A stretch of DNA of 5,023 nucleotides, taken from NCBI GenBank assembly GCA_013360535.1, contig JABWBL010000302.1, positions 1 to 5,023 of the forward strand, given 5' to 3'. Below are positions 1-5,023 of the stretch, piece by piece (positions within the stretch are counted from its first letter, which is position 1; each line of letters begins with the position of its first letter). The notes below the pieces were generated by a model. That model was not told the origin of the DNA, did no database searches, and saw nothing but the letters and a program-made list of their open reading frames with translations. Origin of the DNA: Planctomycetaceae bacterium (GTDB taxonomy: Bacteria > Planctomycetota > UBA1135 > GCA-002686595). The translations under genes were made by a program, and so were the position numbers.

Positions 1-447
1 AAGGCGAGCGCGGCGCACGCCAAGGACCCCAAGGCCGAGGGCAGCGAGGCGGAAGTGTTCGCGGCGGCGCTGTGCGCGACGTCGGCGGGCTCGCACAAGG
101 CGCTCGAGACGCTCGGCAAGGTCGCGGTCGAGCAGTGGGGCAAGCGTGGCGTTTCGATGCGGTTGGCGCTCGAAGCCGTGCGCGACGCGGAGTCGACGAA
201 GTTCGCGACCACGCTGCTCGCCGAGGCCGACCGCAAGAAGAAGGTCGCGGGCCTCAACCTGCTCGCGGGTTGCGGGACGAAGGACGCGATCGCCGCGGTG
301 AAGCCCTACCTCGACAACACCGACAACTCGATCCGCATCGCCGCGATCAACGCCATGCGCGGCATCGTCGACAACGACCTGCCGATCGCGAACCTGCCGG
401 TGTTCGAGGCGATCGAGCTCGCGAAGAAGTGGAAGGAGCGCGGCTAG
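1..447 (+). CDS. HEAT-repeat-like protein, C-terminal part (5' end outside window)
   Basis: The frame is open from the first base to a TAG at 445-447, giving 148 visible residues; the true start lies upstream. A GTG at 55 is only an internal valine codon, because coding character continues before it. The protein is made of alternating amphipathic helices. One clear HEAT/armadillo-like unit spans about residues 81-118: a helix around KVAGLNLLAG, a turn with D, a second helix around AIAAVKPYL, then the N-rich turn and IRIAAINAMRG. HEAT repeats form superhelical scaffolds that bind other proteins, and no catalytic motif is visible. The gene ends 20 nt before the secreted protein at 468, so the two are probably co-transcribed and may act together. 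Whether this protein is itself exported cannot be judged without its N-terminus. The HEAT call is by pattern of helices, not by a profile search. Confidence 0.75.
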   Translation, partial: KASAAHAKDPKAEGSEAEVFAAALCATSAGSHKALETLGKVAVEQWGKRGVSMRLALEAVRDAESTKFATTLLAEADRKKKVAGLNLLAGCGTKDAIAAVKPYLDNTDNSIRIAAINAMRGIVDNDLPIANLPVFEAIELAKKWKERG

Positions 448-467
448 GCCGCGCGGGAACTCGCCGG

Positions 468-1682
468 ATGAACCTGCTGCGCACTCTCGTCGCCGCGACG
501 CTCGCGTTGCTCGCGCTCCCGCTCCTCGCGCCCGAGGCCTCGGCCCAGCGCAAGAACGACCCGACGCTCTGCCCGTGGTGCAAGGGCGAGCCTGAGACGA
601 TGAAGAAGGCCGGGATCGTGTCCCACGGCGGCTTCGCCTTCGGCAAGGAGGAGAAGACGCTCAAGGTCGACGCGGTGCTGGGTACTTGTGACATCAAGTG
701 GATCGAGACCAAGCACTTCGAGATCGGCTTCGCGATCGGGCCGCAGAAGGTCAAGCAGGAGGAGAAGGAGAAGATCCGCGGCGAGCTCACCAAGCTGCAG
801 GCCGTGCTCCCCTCCGTCGATCCGAAGATCAAGATCCTCGACCCGTGGCTGCGCGCGCACCTGTTCGCGCAGCGCTGCGAGGAGATCTATGCGCGCCTGA
901 GCGAGATCTTCGGCGTCAAGGACGCCGACTTCCCGCAGCCCAACTACGTGTTCGACGGCACGACGCCGTACATGGGCACCGGCCCGCACCTGGGGCAGAG
1001 CGGCAAGTACGAGGTGCTGATCCTGCCGGCCGAAGCGAACCTGCAGCAGTACCTGCAGAACCAGTTCGGCCTGCTGACGAAACGGACCCAGCGCTGGAGC
1101 AACCACGTGGCGGACACGCTCTCGGTCACGATCCACTGCACGGACGAGGGCCTGCGCGAGGACGAGGGGCTGCACGGGCACCTCGGGTTCAACCTCGCGA
1201 TCAACCTGTTCGACGGCTTCAAGCACTACAGCTACGACACGCCGATCTGGATCCGCGAGGGGCTCGCGCACATGGTCGAGCGCGAGATCGGGCCGCGCTT
1301 CAACTCCTTCGACTCCGCGGAAGGCGGCATCGCACAGATGACCCGCAAGCAGAAGTGGGAGCCGGAGGTGCGCAAGCTCGTCGGCAGCGGCAAGGTGCCG
1401 CGCATGGCCGAGCTGATGAGCATGAAGGAGTTCTCGGACCTGACGCTCGACCGGCACTTCGCGACGTGGTCGATGGTCGAGTACCTCGTGAAGCAGAAGC
1501 CGGCGGAGTTCGCCAAGTTCTGCGGCGGCCTCAAGGCGCGCCTCAACGACCAGAACATCCCCGACGGCTCGAACATGCCCGAGGTGCACCGCGAGCTGTT
1601 CAAGACGCACCTGGGGATGACCTACGCCGACTTCGACCGCGTGTGGGCTGAGTGGGTGCTCGCCACCTACGGCGCCCAGTAG
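468..1682 (+). CDS. Secreted protein with degenerate gluzincin metallopeptidase-like domain
   Basis: This is a 404-aa protein. The ATG at 468 was chosen because it opens a textbook signal peptide: MNLLR, a hydrophobic A/L core at residues 7-21, and an ASA|Q cleavage site after residue 26. Earlier in-frame starts would overlap the HEAT gene and bury the signal. The mature protein begins with a CPWC motif (C35, C38) and has a further Cys at 74, which could bind zinc or form a disulfide. The middle carries a conserved-looking DPWLRAHLFAQRCEEIYARL helix region. The C-terminal half resembles peptidase-MA/DUF1570-type gluzincins: W261-I-R-E264-G-L-A-H matches the helix giving the third zinc ligand. 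The expected HExxH is absent, however; the corresponding stretch reads L-H236-G-H238-L-G-F-N. It is therefore either a pseudo-peptidase or a metal site with unusual ligands. It probably acts outside the cytoplasm. There is no strong ribosome binding site, and it likely shares an operon with the HEAT gene. Confidence 0.8.
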   Translation: MNLLRTLVAATLALLALPLLAPEASAQRKNDPTLCPWCKGEPETMKKAGIVSHGGFAFGKEEKTLKVDAVLGTCDIKWIETKHFEIGFAIGPQKVKQEEKEKIRGELTKLQAVLPSVDPKIKILDPWLRAHLFAQRCEEIYARLSEIFGVKDADFPQPNYVFDGTTPYMGTGPHLGQSGKYEVLILPAEANLQQYLQNQFGLLTKRTQRWSNHVADTLSVTIHCTDEGLREDEGLHGHLGFNLAINLFDGFKHYSYDTPIWIREGLAHMVEREIGPRFNSFDSAEGGIAQMTRKQKWEPEVRKLVGSGKVPRMAELMSMKEFSDLTLDRHFATWSMVEYLVKQKPAEFAKFCGGLKARLNDQNIPDGSNMPEVHRELFKTHLGMTYADFDRVWAEWVLATYGAQ

Positions 1683-1766
1683 ACGTCGCGGAAGGCGGAT
1701 CGGCCGACGCCGAAGCCTGCGACCGGGAAGAAACGTCCGCCGGTCGAGCGCGGACCCAAGCCGATA

Positions 1767-1779
1767 AGGCCCCGGGCCT
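1767..1779. terminator. Short GC palindrome, possible terminator or operator
   Basis: AGGCCC-C-GGGCCT is a perfect 6-bp inverted repeat around a single central base. It lies 84 nt after the stop of the secreted-protein gene and 12 nt before the candidate -10 box of the radical SAM gene. There is no T-tract after it, so it is a poor intrinsic terminator by the standard model. Its position also fits a protein-binding site upstream of the promoter. Nothing in the sequence decides between these. Confidence 0.3.
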
Positions 1780-1791
1780 CTCCATCGGGCA

Positions 1792-1797
1792 TACTAT
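1792..1797 (+). promoter_or_regulatory. Candidate -10 box of the radical SAM gene
   Basis: TACTAT stands out as an AT-rich island in the GC-rich gap and is close to the TATAAT consensus. If it is the -10 element, transcription would start near 1804 and leave a 5' leader of about 55 nt before the ATG at 1859. No TTGACA-like -35 is seen at the usual distance. The leader is too short for a cobalamin riboswitch. Confidence 0.4.
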
Positions 1798-1858
1798 TCC
1801 GTGCCCGTGAGGTTGGTGGGTCCGCACCGCCGACCGCCCCCGCCCAACGCCCCGCACC

Positions 1859-3427
1859 ATGATCCAGCGTCGTCGCAAGGTCGTCCTGTTCCTCCCCCAC
1901 CGGGCCGATCCGACCCGGGGTGAGGTGTTCAGCGCGGACCTGCTGCCGCTCGAGCTGCTTCAGATCGCGATCGGTCCCGTCGCCGCCGGCCACGAGGTGA
2001 TCCTGATCGACGCGATGATCGAGCCGAAGTACCTGGAGAAGGTGCTCGAAGCCTGCGACGGCGCGTTGTGCTTCGCGAGCTCCTGCATCCTCGGATACCA
2101 GGTCTACGACGGCTACGTCGTCGCCAAGGCGGTCCGCGAGCGCTACCCCAACCTCCCGATCATCTGGGGCGGCTGGTTCCCGAGCGTGATCCCCGAGCTG
2201 TACTTCGAGCACGGCATCGCGGACGCCGTCGGCATCGGGCAAGGCGAGCTGACCTTCGACGAGGTCGTCAAGGCGCTCGACTGCGGCGAGCCGCTCGACA
2301 GCGTGCCCGGCCTCGCGCTCTGGCGCGACGGCAAGCTCAAGTACACCGACCACCGCGAGGTCGTCGGCTTCGACAAGTTTGGGGCTGTGCCGTGGCACCT
2401 GCTCGAGTACGAGCGCTACGCCGAGCTCCAGACCAAGCCCACGCGCATGAAGGTGCGCCACCGCTTCCCGCTGCCGGGCAAGTGGACGCCCGACAACCCG
2501 CCGCGCGCCTTCAGCCACTTCTCGAGCTTCGGTTGCCCCGAACCGTGCACGTTCTGCTGCTCGCCGCTCGTCACCGGCAAGCGCTACAAGGCCATCCCCG
2601 GCGAGGCCCTCGCCGAGGAGATCGCCGAGCTGCAGCAGCGCTTCAAGTTCGACGTGCTGCGCTTCCAGGACGCCAACTGGGGCGTCGCCGAAAAACGCAC
2701 CAAGGCCTTCTGCGAGAAGCTGATCGAGCTCAACGTGCCGATCCACTGGAACGGCACGATCGAGATCGAGACCATCGCCCGCTACAAGCAGGAGACGCTC
2801 GACCTCTTGCGCGACTCGCACTGCCACCTGCTCTGGCTCGGCGCCGAGACCGGCACCGCGCAGATGCAGGAGCGCATCAAGAAGGAGATCAAGCTCTCCA
2901 ACATTCCCTACGCGATCGGCGAGCTCTACCGCCGCGGCATCACGCCCGGCACCTTCTGGATCATCGGCTATCCCGGCGAGACCCCGGAATCGATGCGCGA
3001 GACCCTGCGCGTCGCCGCCGGCGTCAAGTACCTCTTCCCCACCGCGGGTTCCGAGGTCTACCCCTTCCGCCCGATCCCCGGCACCGAGGACTTCGCCACC
3101 GCCGTCAAGAACGGCTACGTGCCGCCGAAGGACTTCCACGAGTGGGGCAAGTGCTTCGAGTACAAGTACAACTCGCACAACACGCCGCTGCCCGACGACG
3201 TACGCGAGACCTGGCGCCTCTACAACAACACCAGCGCCATCTACGACCGCAAGATCCACGAAGGCCCCAAGTGGATGCGCGAGACCCTCGCCGCCGTCGC
3301 CGGCTGGCGCCTCAAGAAGCACCGCTACGGCTTCCCGCTCGAGCAAAAGCTCTTCGACATCTACGTCAAGGCCACCGGCCAGCTCGACCCCGGCGCCAAG
3401 GACTACGTCCCGGCCGTCGACGCGTGA
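1859..3427 (+). CDS. Cobalamin-binding-domain radical SAM protein, substrate unknown
   Basis: This 522-aa protein is typical in length for class B (B12-dependent) radical SAM enzymes. Residues about 8-150 form a Rossmann-like cobalamin-binding domain, with an AAGHEVILIDA strand, W103-G-G-W-F-P-S, and G125-IGQGE-LTFDE, the usual GEGE-type segment. The DxHxxG cobalamin-ligand motif is not seen, which is common in this class. The radical SAM domain spans about 215-420: C226-PEP-C230-TF-C233 is the CxxxCxxC motif that holds the 4Fe-4S cluster, and GAETGT (328-333) and IIGYPGE (368-374) are typical SAM-barrel strands. Residues about 430-522 form a Lys/Arg-rich C-terminal extension without a recognised motif. 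Enzymes of this family make methyl transfers or ring rearrangements at unactivated carbons; BchE and hopanoid methylases are known relatives, but nothing here assigns either role. The only in-frame start after the upstream TGA (1808-1810) is this ATG. No partner enzymes are in view. Confidence 0.92.
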   Translation: MIQRRRKVVLFLPHRADPTRGEVFSADLLPLELLQIAIGPVAAGHEVILIDAMIEPKYLEKVLEACDGALCFASSCILGYQVYDGYVVAKAVRERYPNLPIIWGGWFPSVIPELYFEHGIADAVGIGQGELTFDEVVKALDCGEPLDSVPGLALWRDGKLKYTDHREVVGFDKFGAVPWHLLEYERYAELQTKPTRMKVRHRFPLPGKWTPDNPPRAFSHFSSFGCPEPCTFCCSPLVTGKRYKAIPGEALAEEIAELQQRFKFDVLRFQDANWGVAEKRTKAFCEKLIELNVPIHWNGTIEIETIARYKQETLDLLRDSHCHLLWLGAETGTAQMQERIKKEIKLSNIPYAIGELYRRGITPGTFWIIGYPGETPESMRETLRVAAGVKYLFPTAGSEVYPFRPIPGTEDFATAVKNGYVPPKDFHEWGKCFEYKYNSHNTPLPDDVRETWRLYNNTSAIYDRKIHEGPKWMRETLAAVAGWRLKKHRYGFPLEQKLFDIYVKATGQLDPGAKDYVPAVDA

Positions 3428-3461
3428 GTCCCGGGCGGGGTCCCGCAGCCCGGTCCTCCAG

Positions 3462-3478
3462 CCCGTGCCGGGCACGGG
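3462..3478. promoter_or_regulatory. Perfect 17-bp palindrome, candidate autoregulatory operator of the TA module
   Basis: CCCGTGCC-G-GGCACGGG has two 8-bp arms around one central base. It ends directly against the candidate -10 box (3479-3484) of the DUF433-DUF5615 pair. A one-base centre is impossible as an RNA loop without opening several pairs, and no T-run follows, so a DNA-binding site fits better than a terminator of the radical SAM gene. TA antitoxins commonly repress their own promoter through such palindromes. That DUF433 binds this one is inference. Confidence 0.5.
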
Positions 3479-3484
3479 TACCAT
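3479..3484 (+). promoter_or_regulatory. Candidate -10 box giving a leaderless antitoxin transcript
   Basis: TACCAT sits so that the usual -7 position is base 3484, placing +1 exactly on the A of the antitoxin ATG at 3491. The message would then be leaderless, which agrees with the absence of a ribosome binding site. No good -35 is visible; the palindrome at 3462-3478 occupies part of the spacer. Confidence 0.45.
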
Positions 3485-3490
3485 GACGCC

Positions 3491-3715
3491 ATGGACTACG
3501 CGCAGATCATCACGATCGAACCGGGGAAGCGAAGTGGCAAGCCGTGCATCCGCGGGCTGCGAATCACGGTCTACGACGTGCTCGAGTACCTCGCGGCCGG
3601 CATGAGCGAGGACCAGATCCTCTCCGACTTCCCCGAGCTGCAACGAGAAGAGATCCGCGCCTGCCTGCACTTCGCCGCTGACCGCGAGCGGCGCCTGATG
3701 GGCCGCACGGCGTGA
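3491..3715 (+). CDS. DUF433-family antitoxin
   Basis: This 74-aa protein is the usual size for the DUF433 family (COG2442), predicted antitoxins that pair with PIN-like DUF5615 toxins. The family signature is clear: an N-terminal strand (IITIEPGKRSGKPCIRG, residues 6-22) with the G-K-P-x-I-R-G turn, then RITVYDVLEYLAAGMSEDQIL (24-44), a helix-turn-helix-like pair, and DFPELQREEIRACLHFAADRE (46-66), a helix that typically contacts the toxin. It should neutralise the toxin and probably repress the operon. Its TGA overlaps the toxin start in a GTGA (3712-3715), indicating translational coupling. By hand count 8 of 74 codons end in A or T (GAA, CGA, AGT, CAA), looser than in the flanking genes and suggestive of later arrival. 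The gene is intact. Confidence 0.88.
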   Translation: MDYAQIITIEPGKRSGKPCIRGLRITVYDVLEYLAAGMSEDQILSDFPELQREEIRACLHFAADRERRLMGRTA

Positions 3716-4045
3716 AGCTGCTCTTCGACCAGAACCTGTCGTACAAGCTGGTCGCCGAGTTCGAGCCCGAGTTTCCTGGCTCCCGGCATGTGCGGGACCT
3801 CGACCTCGCAAGTGCCGACGACGATTCGATACTGGGACTACGCCAAGGAGCACGGTTTCTGGATCGTGTCCAAGGACTCCGACTTCCACCAGAGGAGCTT
3901 CCTGCGCGGCCACCCTCCGAAGGTGATCTGGCTGAGACTCGGCAACTGCTCCACGACGGAACTCGCCCGCACGCTGCGGGCGAACCTGAAACTCGTCGCA
4001 GAGTTCGAGCTTCACGAAATGGCCTCGTTTCTGATTCTGCCCTGA
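3712..4045 (+). pseudogene. DUF5615 PIN-like toxin gene, frameshifted by one base
   Basis: The GTG start at 3712 overlaps the antitoxin stop. The first 40 codons read KLLFDQNLSYKLV...FPGSRHVRDLDLASADDDSI, a clear DUF5615 (COG4634) N-terminus with D6 as first acidic residue. After codon ATA (3829-3831) the family sequence continues one base out of register: W-D-Y-A-K-E-H-G-F-W-I-V-S-K-D-S-D-F-H from 3833 to a TGA at 4043-4045, including the K-D-x-D-F acidic pair and the PKVIWLRLGNCST block. Skipping one base, for example C3832, restores a 110-aa protein of normal family length. Uncorrected, the start frame runs on as unrelated sequence to the TAG at 4105-4107. DUF5615 proteins are predicted PIN-fold ribonucleases. 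The break could be a real mutation, an assembly error or recoding, but no slippery heptamer is seen. The downstream frame has its own ATG at 3788, but a product from there would lack D6. Confidence 0.85.
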
Positions 4046-4052
4046 CCGTTCC

Positions 4053-4079
4053 CCGGCCTGCGCCCCGAGCCAAGGCCGG
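4053..4079. terminator. Weak hairpin after the toxin gene, possible terminator
   Basis: CCGGCCT (4053-4059) pairs with AGGCCGG (4073-4079) across a 13-nt loop, starting 8 nt after the toxin stop. A second inverted repeat, CGAGCCA (4066-4072) with TGGCTCG (4095-4101), overlaps its loop and would be mutually exclusive with it. There is no T-tract. The position suits termination, but the evidence is weak. Confidence 0.3.
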
Positions 4080-4104
4080 AGGATCCGCCGTCCCTGGCTC
4101 GCGC

Positions 4105-4110
4105 TAGCCT
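4105..4110 (+). promoter_or_regulatory. Candidate -10 box of the sigma factor gene
   Basis: TAGCCT, followed by GATGC, lies 10 nt before the GTG start at 4120. Taking 4110 as -7 puts +1 at 4117, so the leader would be about 3 nt, effectively leaderless. The stretch TAGCCTGATGC matches TACCATGACGC before the antitoxin at 8 of 11 positions, which supports a shared promoter and start style. The same TAG is the in-frame stop that limits the sigma gene upstream. Confidence 0.45.
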
Positions 4111-4119
4111 GATGCAGTC

Positions 4120-4740
4120 GTGGGCGAACCGCAGGACACGGAAAGCCTCGAGGCCCTGCTCGCGAGGGCGCGGGGTGGCGATCGCGAGGCGCGGGAGCGG
4201 CTCTTCGAGCGCATCCAGGAGCGCGTGCGCGCGATGGCGCACCGCAAGCTGGGCGAGCGCCTGAGCCGCGAGCTGGACTCGGTCGACGTGCAGCAGAGCG
4301 CGCTGCGCGAGGCGCACCGCGACCTCGAGCGGCTCACAGGCACGAGCGATGCCGAGCTGTTCGCGTGGATCGAGCGCATCGCCGACCACAAGCTCGCCAA
4401 CAAGGACCGCGACGCTCGCCGGCTCAAGCGGGACGCGGGGCGCCTCGTGCGCCTCGACGCGACGGCGGCGGACGGCTCGGCGTCCGGCGAGAACGCCGCT
4501 CCCGTCCCGCTCACGAGGGACCCGTCGGTGTCCTTCGTCGCGCGCAACCGCGAGGAGCGCTTGTGGCTGTTCGCGGCACTCGACACCCTGCCGGCGCACT
4601 GGCGCGAGGTCGTCGTCCTGCGCACGGTCCACGGGCTCGACTGGCCCACGGTCGCGGAGCGCACCGGCCAGACCGTGAAGGCCGTGCAGGGCTGCTTCGA
4701 TCGCGCCCGGATCCGGCTGGCCCAGCTGCTCGGCGACTGA
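4120..4740 (+). CDS. ECF-family RNA polymerase sigma factor, planctomycete type
   Basis: This 206-aa protein has the two-domain ECF layout. Residues about 8-100 are sigma region 2: LLARARGGDREARERLFERI opens it, and FAWIERIADHKLANKDRDARR follows the VQQSALREA helix that contributes to -10 recognition. A variable acidic/alanine-rich linker (about 112-145) leads to region 4 at about 147-204: LPAHWREVVVLR, then a helix-turn-helix DWPTVAERTGQTVKAVQGCFDRARIRL that would read the -35 element. The lack of region 3 and the size define ECF sigma-70 proteins. The phrasing of region 2 recalls the sigma families expanded in Planctomycetes and Verrucomicrobia, some of which are encoded beside protein kinases. 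The GTG at 4120 is the first start after the in-frame TAG at 4105. No anti-sigma gene is visible on either side within the window. What signal it responds to is unknown. Confidence 0.9.
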   Translation: MGEPQDTESLEALLARARGGDREARERLFERIQERVRAMAHRKLGERLSRELDSVDVQQSALREAHRDLERLTGTSDAELFAWIERIADHKLANKDRDARRLKRDAGRLVRLDATAADGSASGENAAPVPLTRDPSVSFVARNREERLWLFAALDTLPAHWREVVVLRTVHGLDWPTVAERTGQTVKAVQGCFDRARIRLAQLLGD

Positions 4741-4759
4741 CCCCCGCCCGGGGCGCACC

Positions 4760-4786
4760 GGAATTTCACGGATTCCGCGGGGAATC
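4760..4786 (+). promoter_or_regulatory. Possible ECF -35-like element and hairpin before the last gene
   Basis: GGAATTT at 4760-4766 resembles the GGAAC/GGAAT-type -35 boxes used by many ECF sigma factors. Immediately downstream, GATTCC-GCGG-GGAATC (4771-4786) is a perfect 6-bp hairpin with a four-base loop. A matching -10 about 16 bp after the GGAAT box is not convincing. The 72-nt gap (4741-4812) also holds CGCCC-G-GGGCG (4745-4755) just after the sigma stop. Autoregulation by the neighbouring sigma factor is a guess. Confidence 0.25.
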
Positions 4787-4812
4787 GCCGCCGCAACGGT
4801 TCCCCGGTGGGC

Positions 4813-5023
4813 ATGAAGCTCACCCACTCTCCCCGCCGCGTCCGCTCCCTGCTCCTCGCCCGGATCGACTCCGACTCGGACCACGAGAAGCTGGAAGCGG
4901 CGCTGCGCATCGGTCTTCCCCGCTCCGCCAAGTCCGCACCCGAGCGCCGCGACCCGCCTCCGGAAACGGGTGGCACGGTCGGCTCGCTGCCCCGCCGCCC
5001 GCACGGCCCGTCGAGGCCGGACC
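4813..5023 (+). CDS. Unrecognised protein, N-terminal part (3' end outside window)
   Basis: From the ATG at 4813 the frame stays open for 70 codons to the window edge, nearly all ending in G or C, which supports real coding. A GTG at 4807 is a possible alternative start two codons upstream. The visible N-terminus begins MKLTHSPRRVRSLLLARIDS, continues with an acidic helix (DSDSDHEKLEAALRIGL, about residues 19-35), then becomes rich in Pro, Arg and Gly as expected of a disordered linker. There is no signal peptide or membrane segment. I do not recognise the family. It begins 72 nt after the sigma factor in the same direction. Planctomycete ECF genes are sometimes followed by serine/threonine kinases or other partners, but no kinase motif is reached here, so that remains only a possibility. 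Confidence 0.55.
   Translation, partial: MKLTHSPRRVRSLLLARIDSDSDHEKLEAALRIGLPRSAKSAPERRDPPPETGGTVGSLPRRPHGPSRPD

Larger units (their letters stand above)
1735..1825. repeat. Three-armed inverted repeat around the radical SAM promoter
   Basis: A 9-bp arm GCGGACCCA at 1750-1758 is perfectly complementary to TGGGTCCGC at 1817-1825. Its first six bases also pair with GTCCGC at 1735-1740. The middle arm can thus form a short local hairpin (stem 6, loop 9) or a long-range pairing (stem 9, spacer 58), but not both. The outer pair brackets the candidate -10 box at 1792-1797. In a GC-rich genome short repeats arise by chance, so the function (looping, attenuation or none) is open. Confidence 0.35.

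Noticed and set aside
72..467. An upstream extension of the secreted protein, starting at 72
   Set aside because: It would overlap the HEAT gene in another frame, reads as Arg-rich nonsense, and would bury a clear signal peptide that starts at 468.
444..1610. A 388-codon minus-strand frame over the secreted protein
   Set aside because: It is a Leu/Arg/Glu-rich shadow of the + strand gene, which has a signal peptide and coherent domain structure.
1683..1858. A cobalamin riboswitch ahead of the B12 radical SAM gene
   Set aside because: The predicted leader is only about 55 nt and I find no B12-box-like sequence; cobalamin riboswitches are far longer.
3829..3835. A programmed frameshift site in the toxin gene
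   Set aside because: The bases at the junction (ATACTGG) do not form an X XXY YYZ slippery heptamer, and no obvious stimulatory structure was seen. Recoding is left only as an alternative.
1667..4015. A 782-codon open frame on the minus strand
   Set aside because: It lies antisense to the radical SAM and TA genes. Its product is a low-complexity mix of Arg, Ala, Leu, Val, Asp and Glu with no motif. Such frames arise because codons ending in G/C on the + strand rarely produce stops on the other strand.
3833..4107. The unshifted continuation of the toxin frame as a real C-terminus
   Set aside because: After codon 40 it is Arg/Pro-rich and unlike any DUF5615 protein, while the neighbouring frame carries the whole family core.
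4012..5004. A 330-codon minus-strand frame over the sigma factor
   Set aside because: It is a mirror of the strongly biased sigma gene and the following coding region; the translation has no recognisable domain, while the + strand has clear ECF motifs.
1..5023. tRNA, rRNA, CRISPR array or insertion sequence
   Set aside because: I saw no cloverleaf-like segment, no regularly spaced direct repeats, and no transposase or terminal inverted repeats with target duplications.

Overview
The window is GC-rich DNA (codons end overwhelmingly in G or C) from a bacterium that starts its genes without clear Shine-Dalgarno sequences. Three things suggest a planctomycete or close relative: a secreted protein with a degenerate gluzincin-like layout, an ECF sigma factor with the compact planctomycete-type architecture, and TANNNT -10 boxes placed at or almost at the start codon. 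This is inference from protein character and style; there is no phylogenetic marker gene. All recognised genes lie on the + strand.

Layout. (1) 1-447: the 3' end of a HEAT-repeat-like gene, followed 20 nt later by a secreted 404-aa protein (468-1682) with a signal peptide, a CPWC motif and a WIREGLAH helix recalling zinc metallopeptidases of the peptidase-MA/DUF1570 kind, but without a recognisable HExxH. The two probably form one transcription unit. (2) A 176-nt gap (1683-1858) holds inverted repeats and a candidate -10 box ahead of a 522-aa radical SAM enzyme with an N-terminal cobalamin-binding-like domain (1859-3427). (3) A small toxin-antitoxin module follows: an intact DUF433 antitoxin (3491-3715) and, overlapping by 4 nt, a DUF5615 PIN-like toxin (3712-4045) broken by one extra base near 3832. 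A perfect 17-bp palindrome directly abuts the module's -10 box and is a plausible operator. (4) An ECF sigma factor (4120-4740) follows. Then, after a gap with a hairpin and a GGAATTT element, comes the start of an unrecognised gene that runs off the end (4813-5023).

How they work together: the radical SAM enzyme stands alone with no pathway partners in view, so its substrate cannot be named. The TA module looks like a small accessory insertion, with visibly looser codon choice than its neighbours. The sigma factor may drive the gene after it, but that is a hypothesis. I see no complete undescribed system. The best leads are the frameshifted toxin beside an intact antitoxin, the palindrome/-10 arrangement, the shared leaderless start motif, and the metallopeptidase-like secreted protein lacking HExxH.
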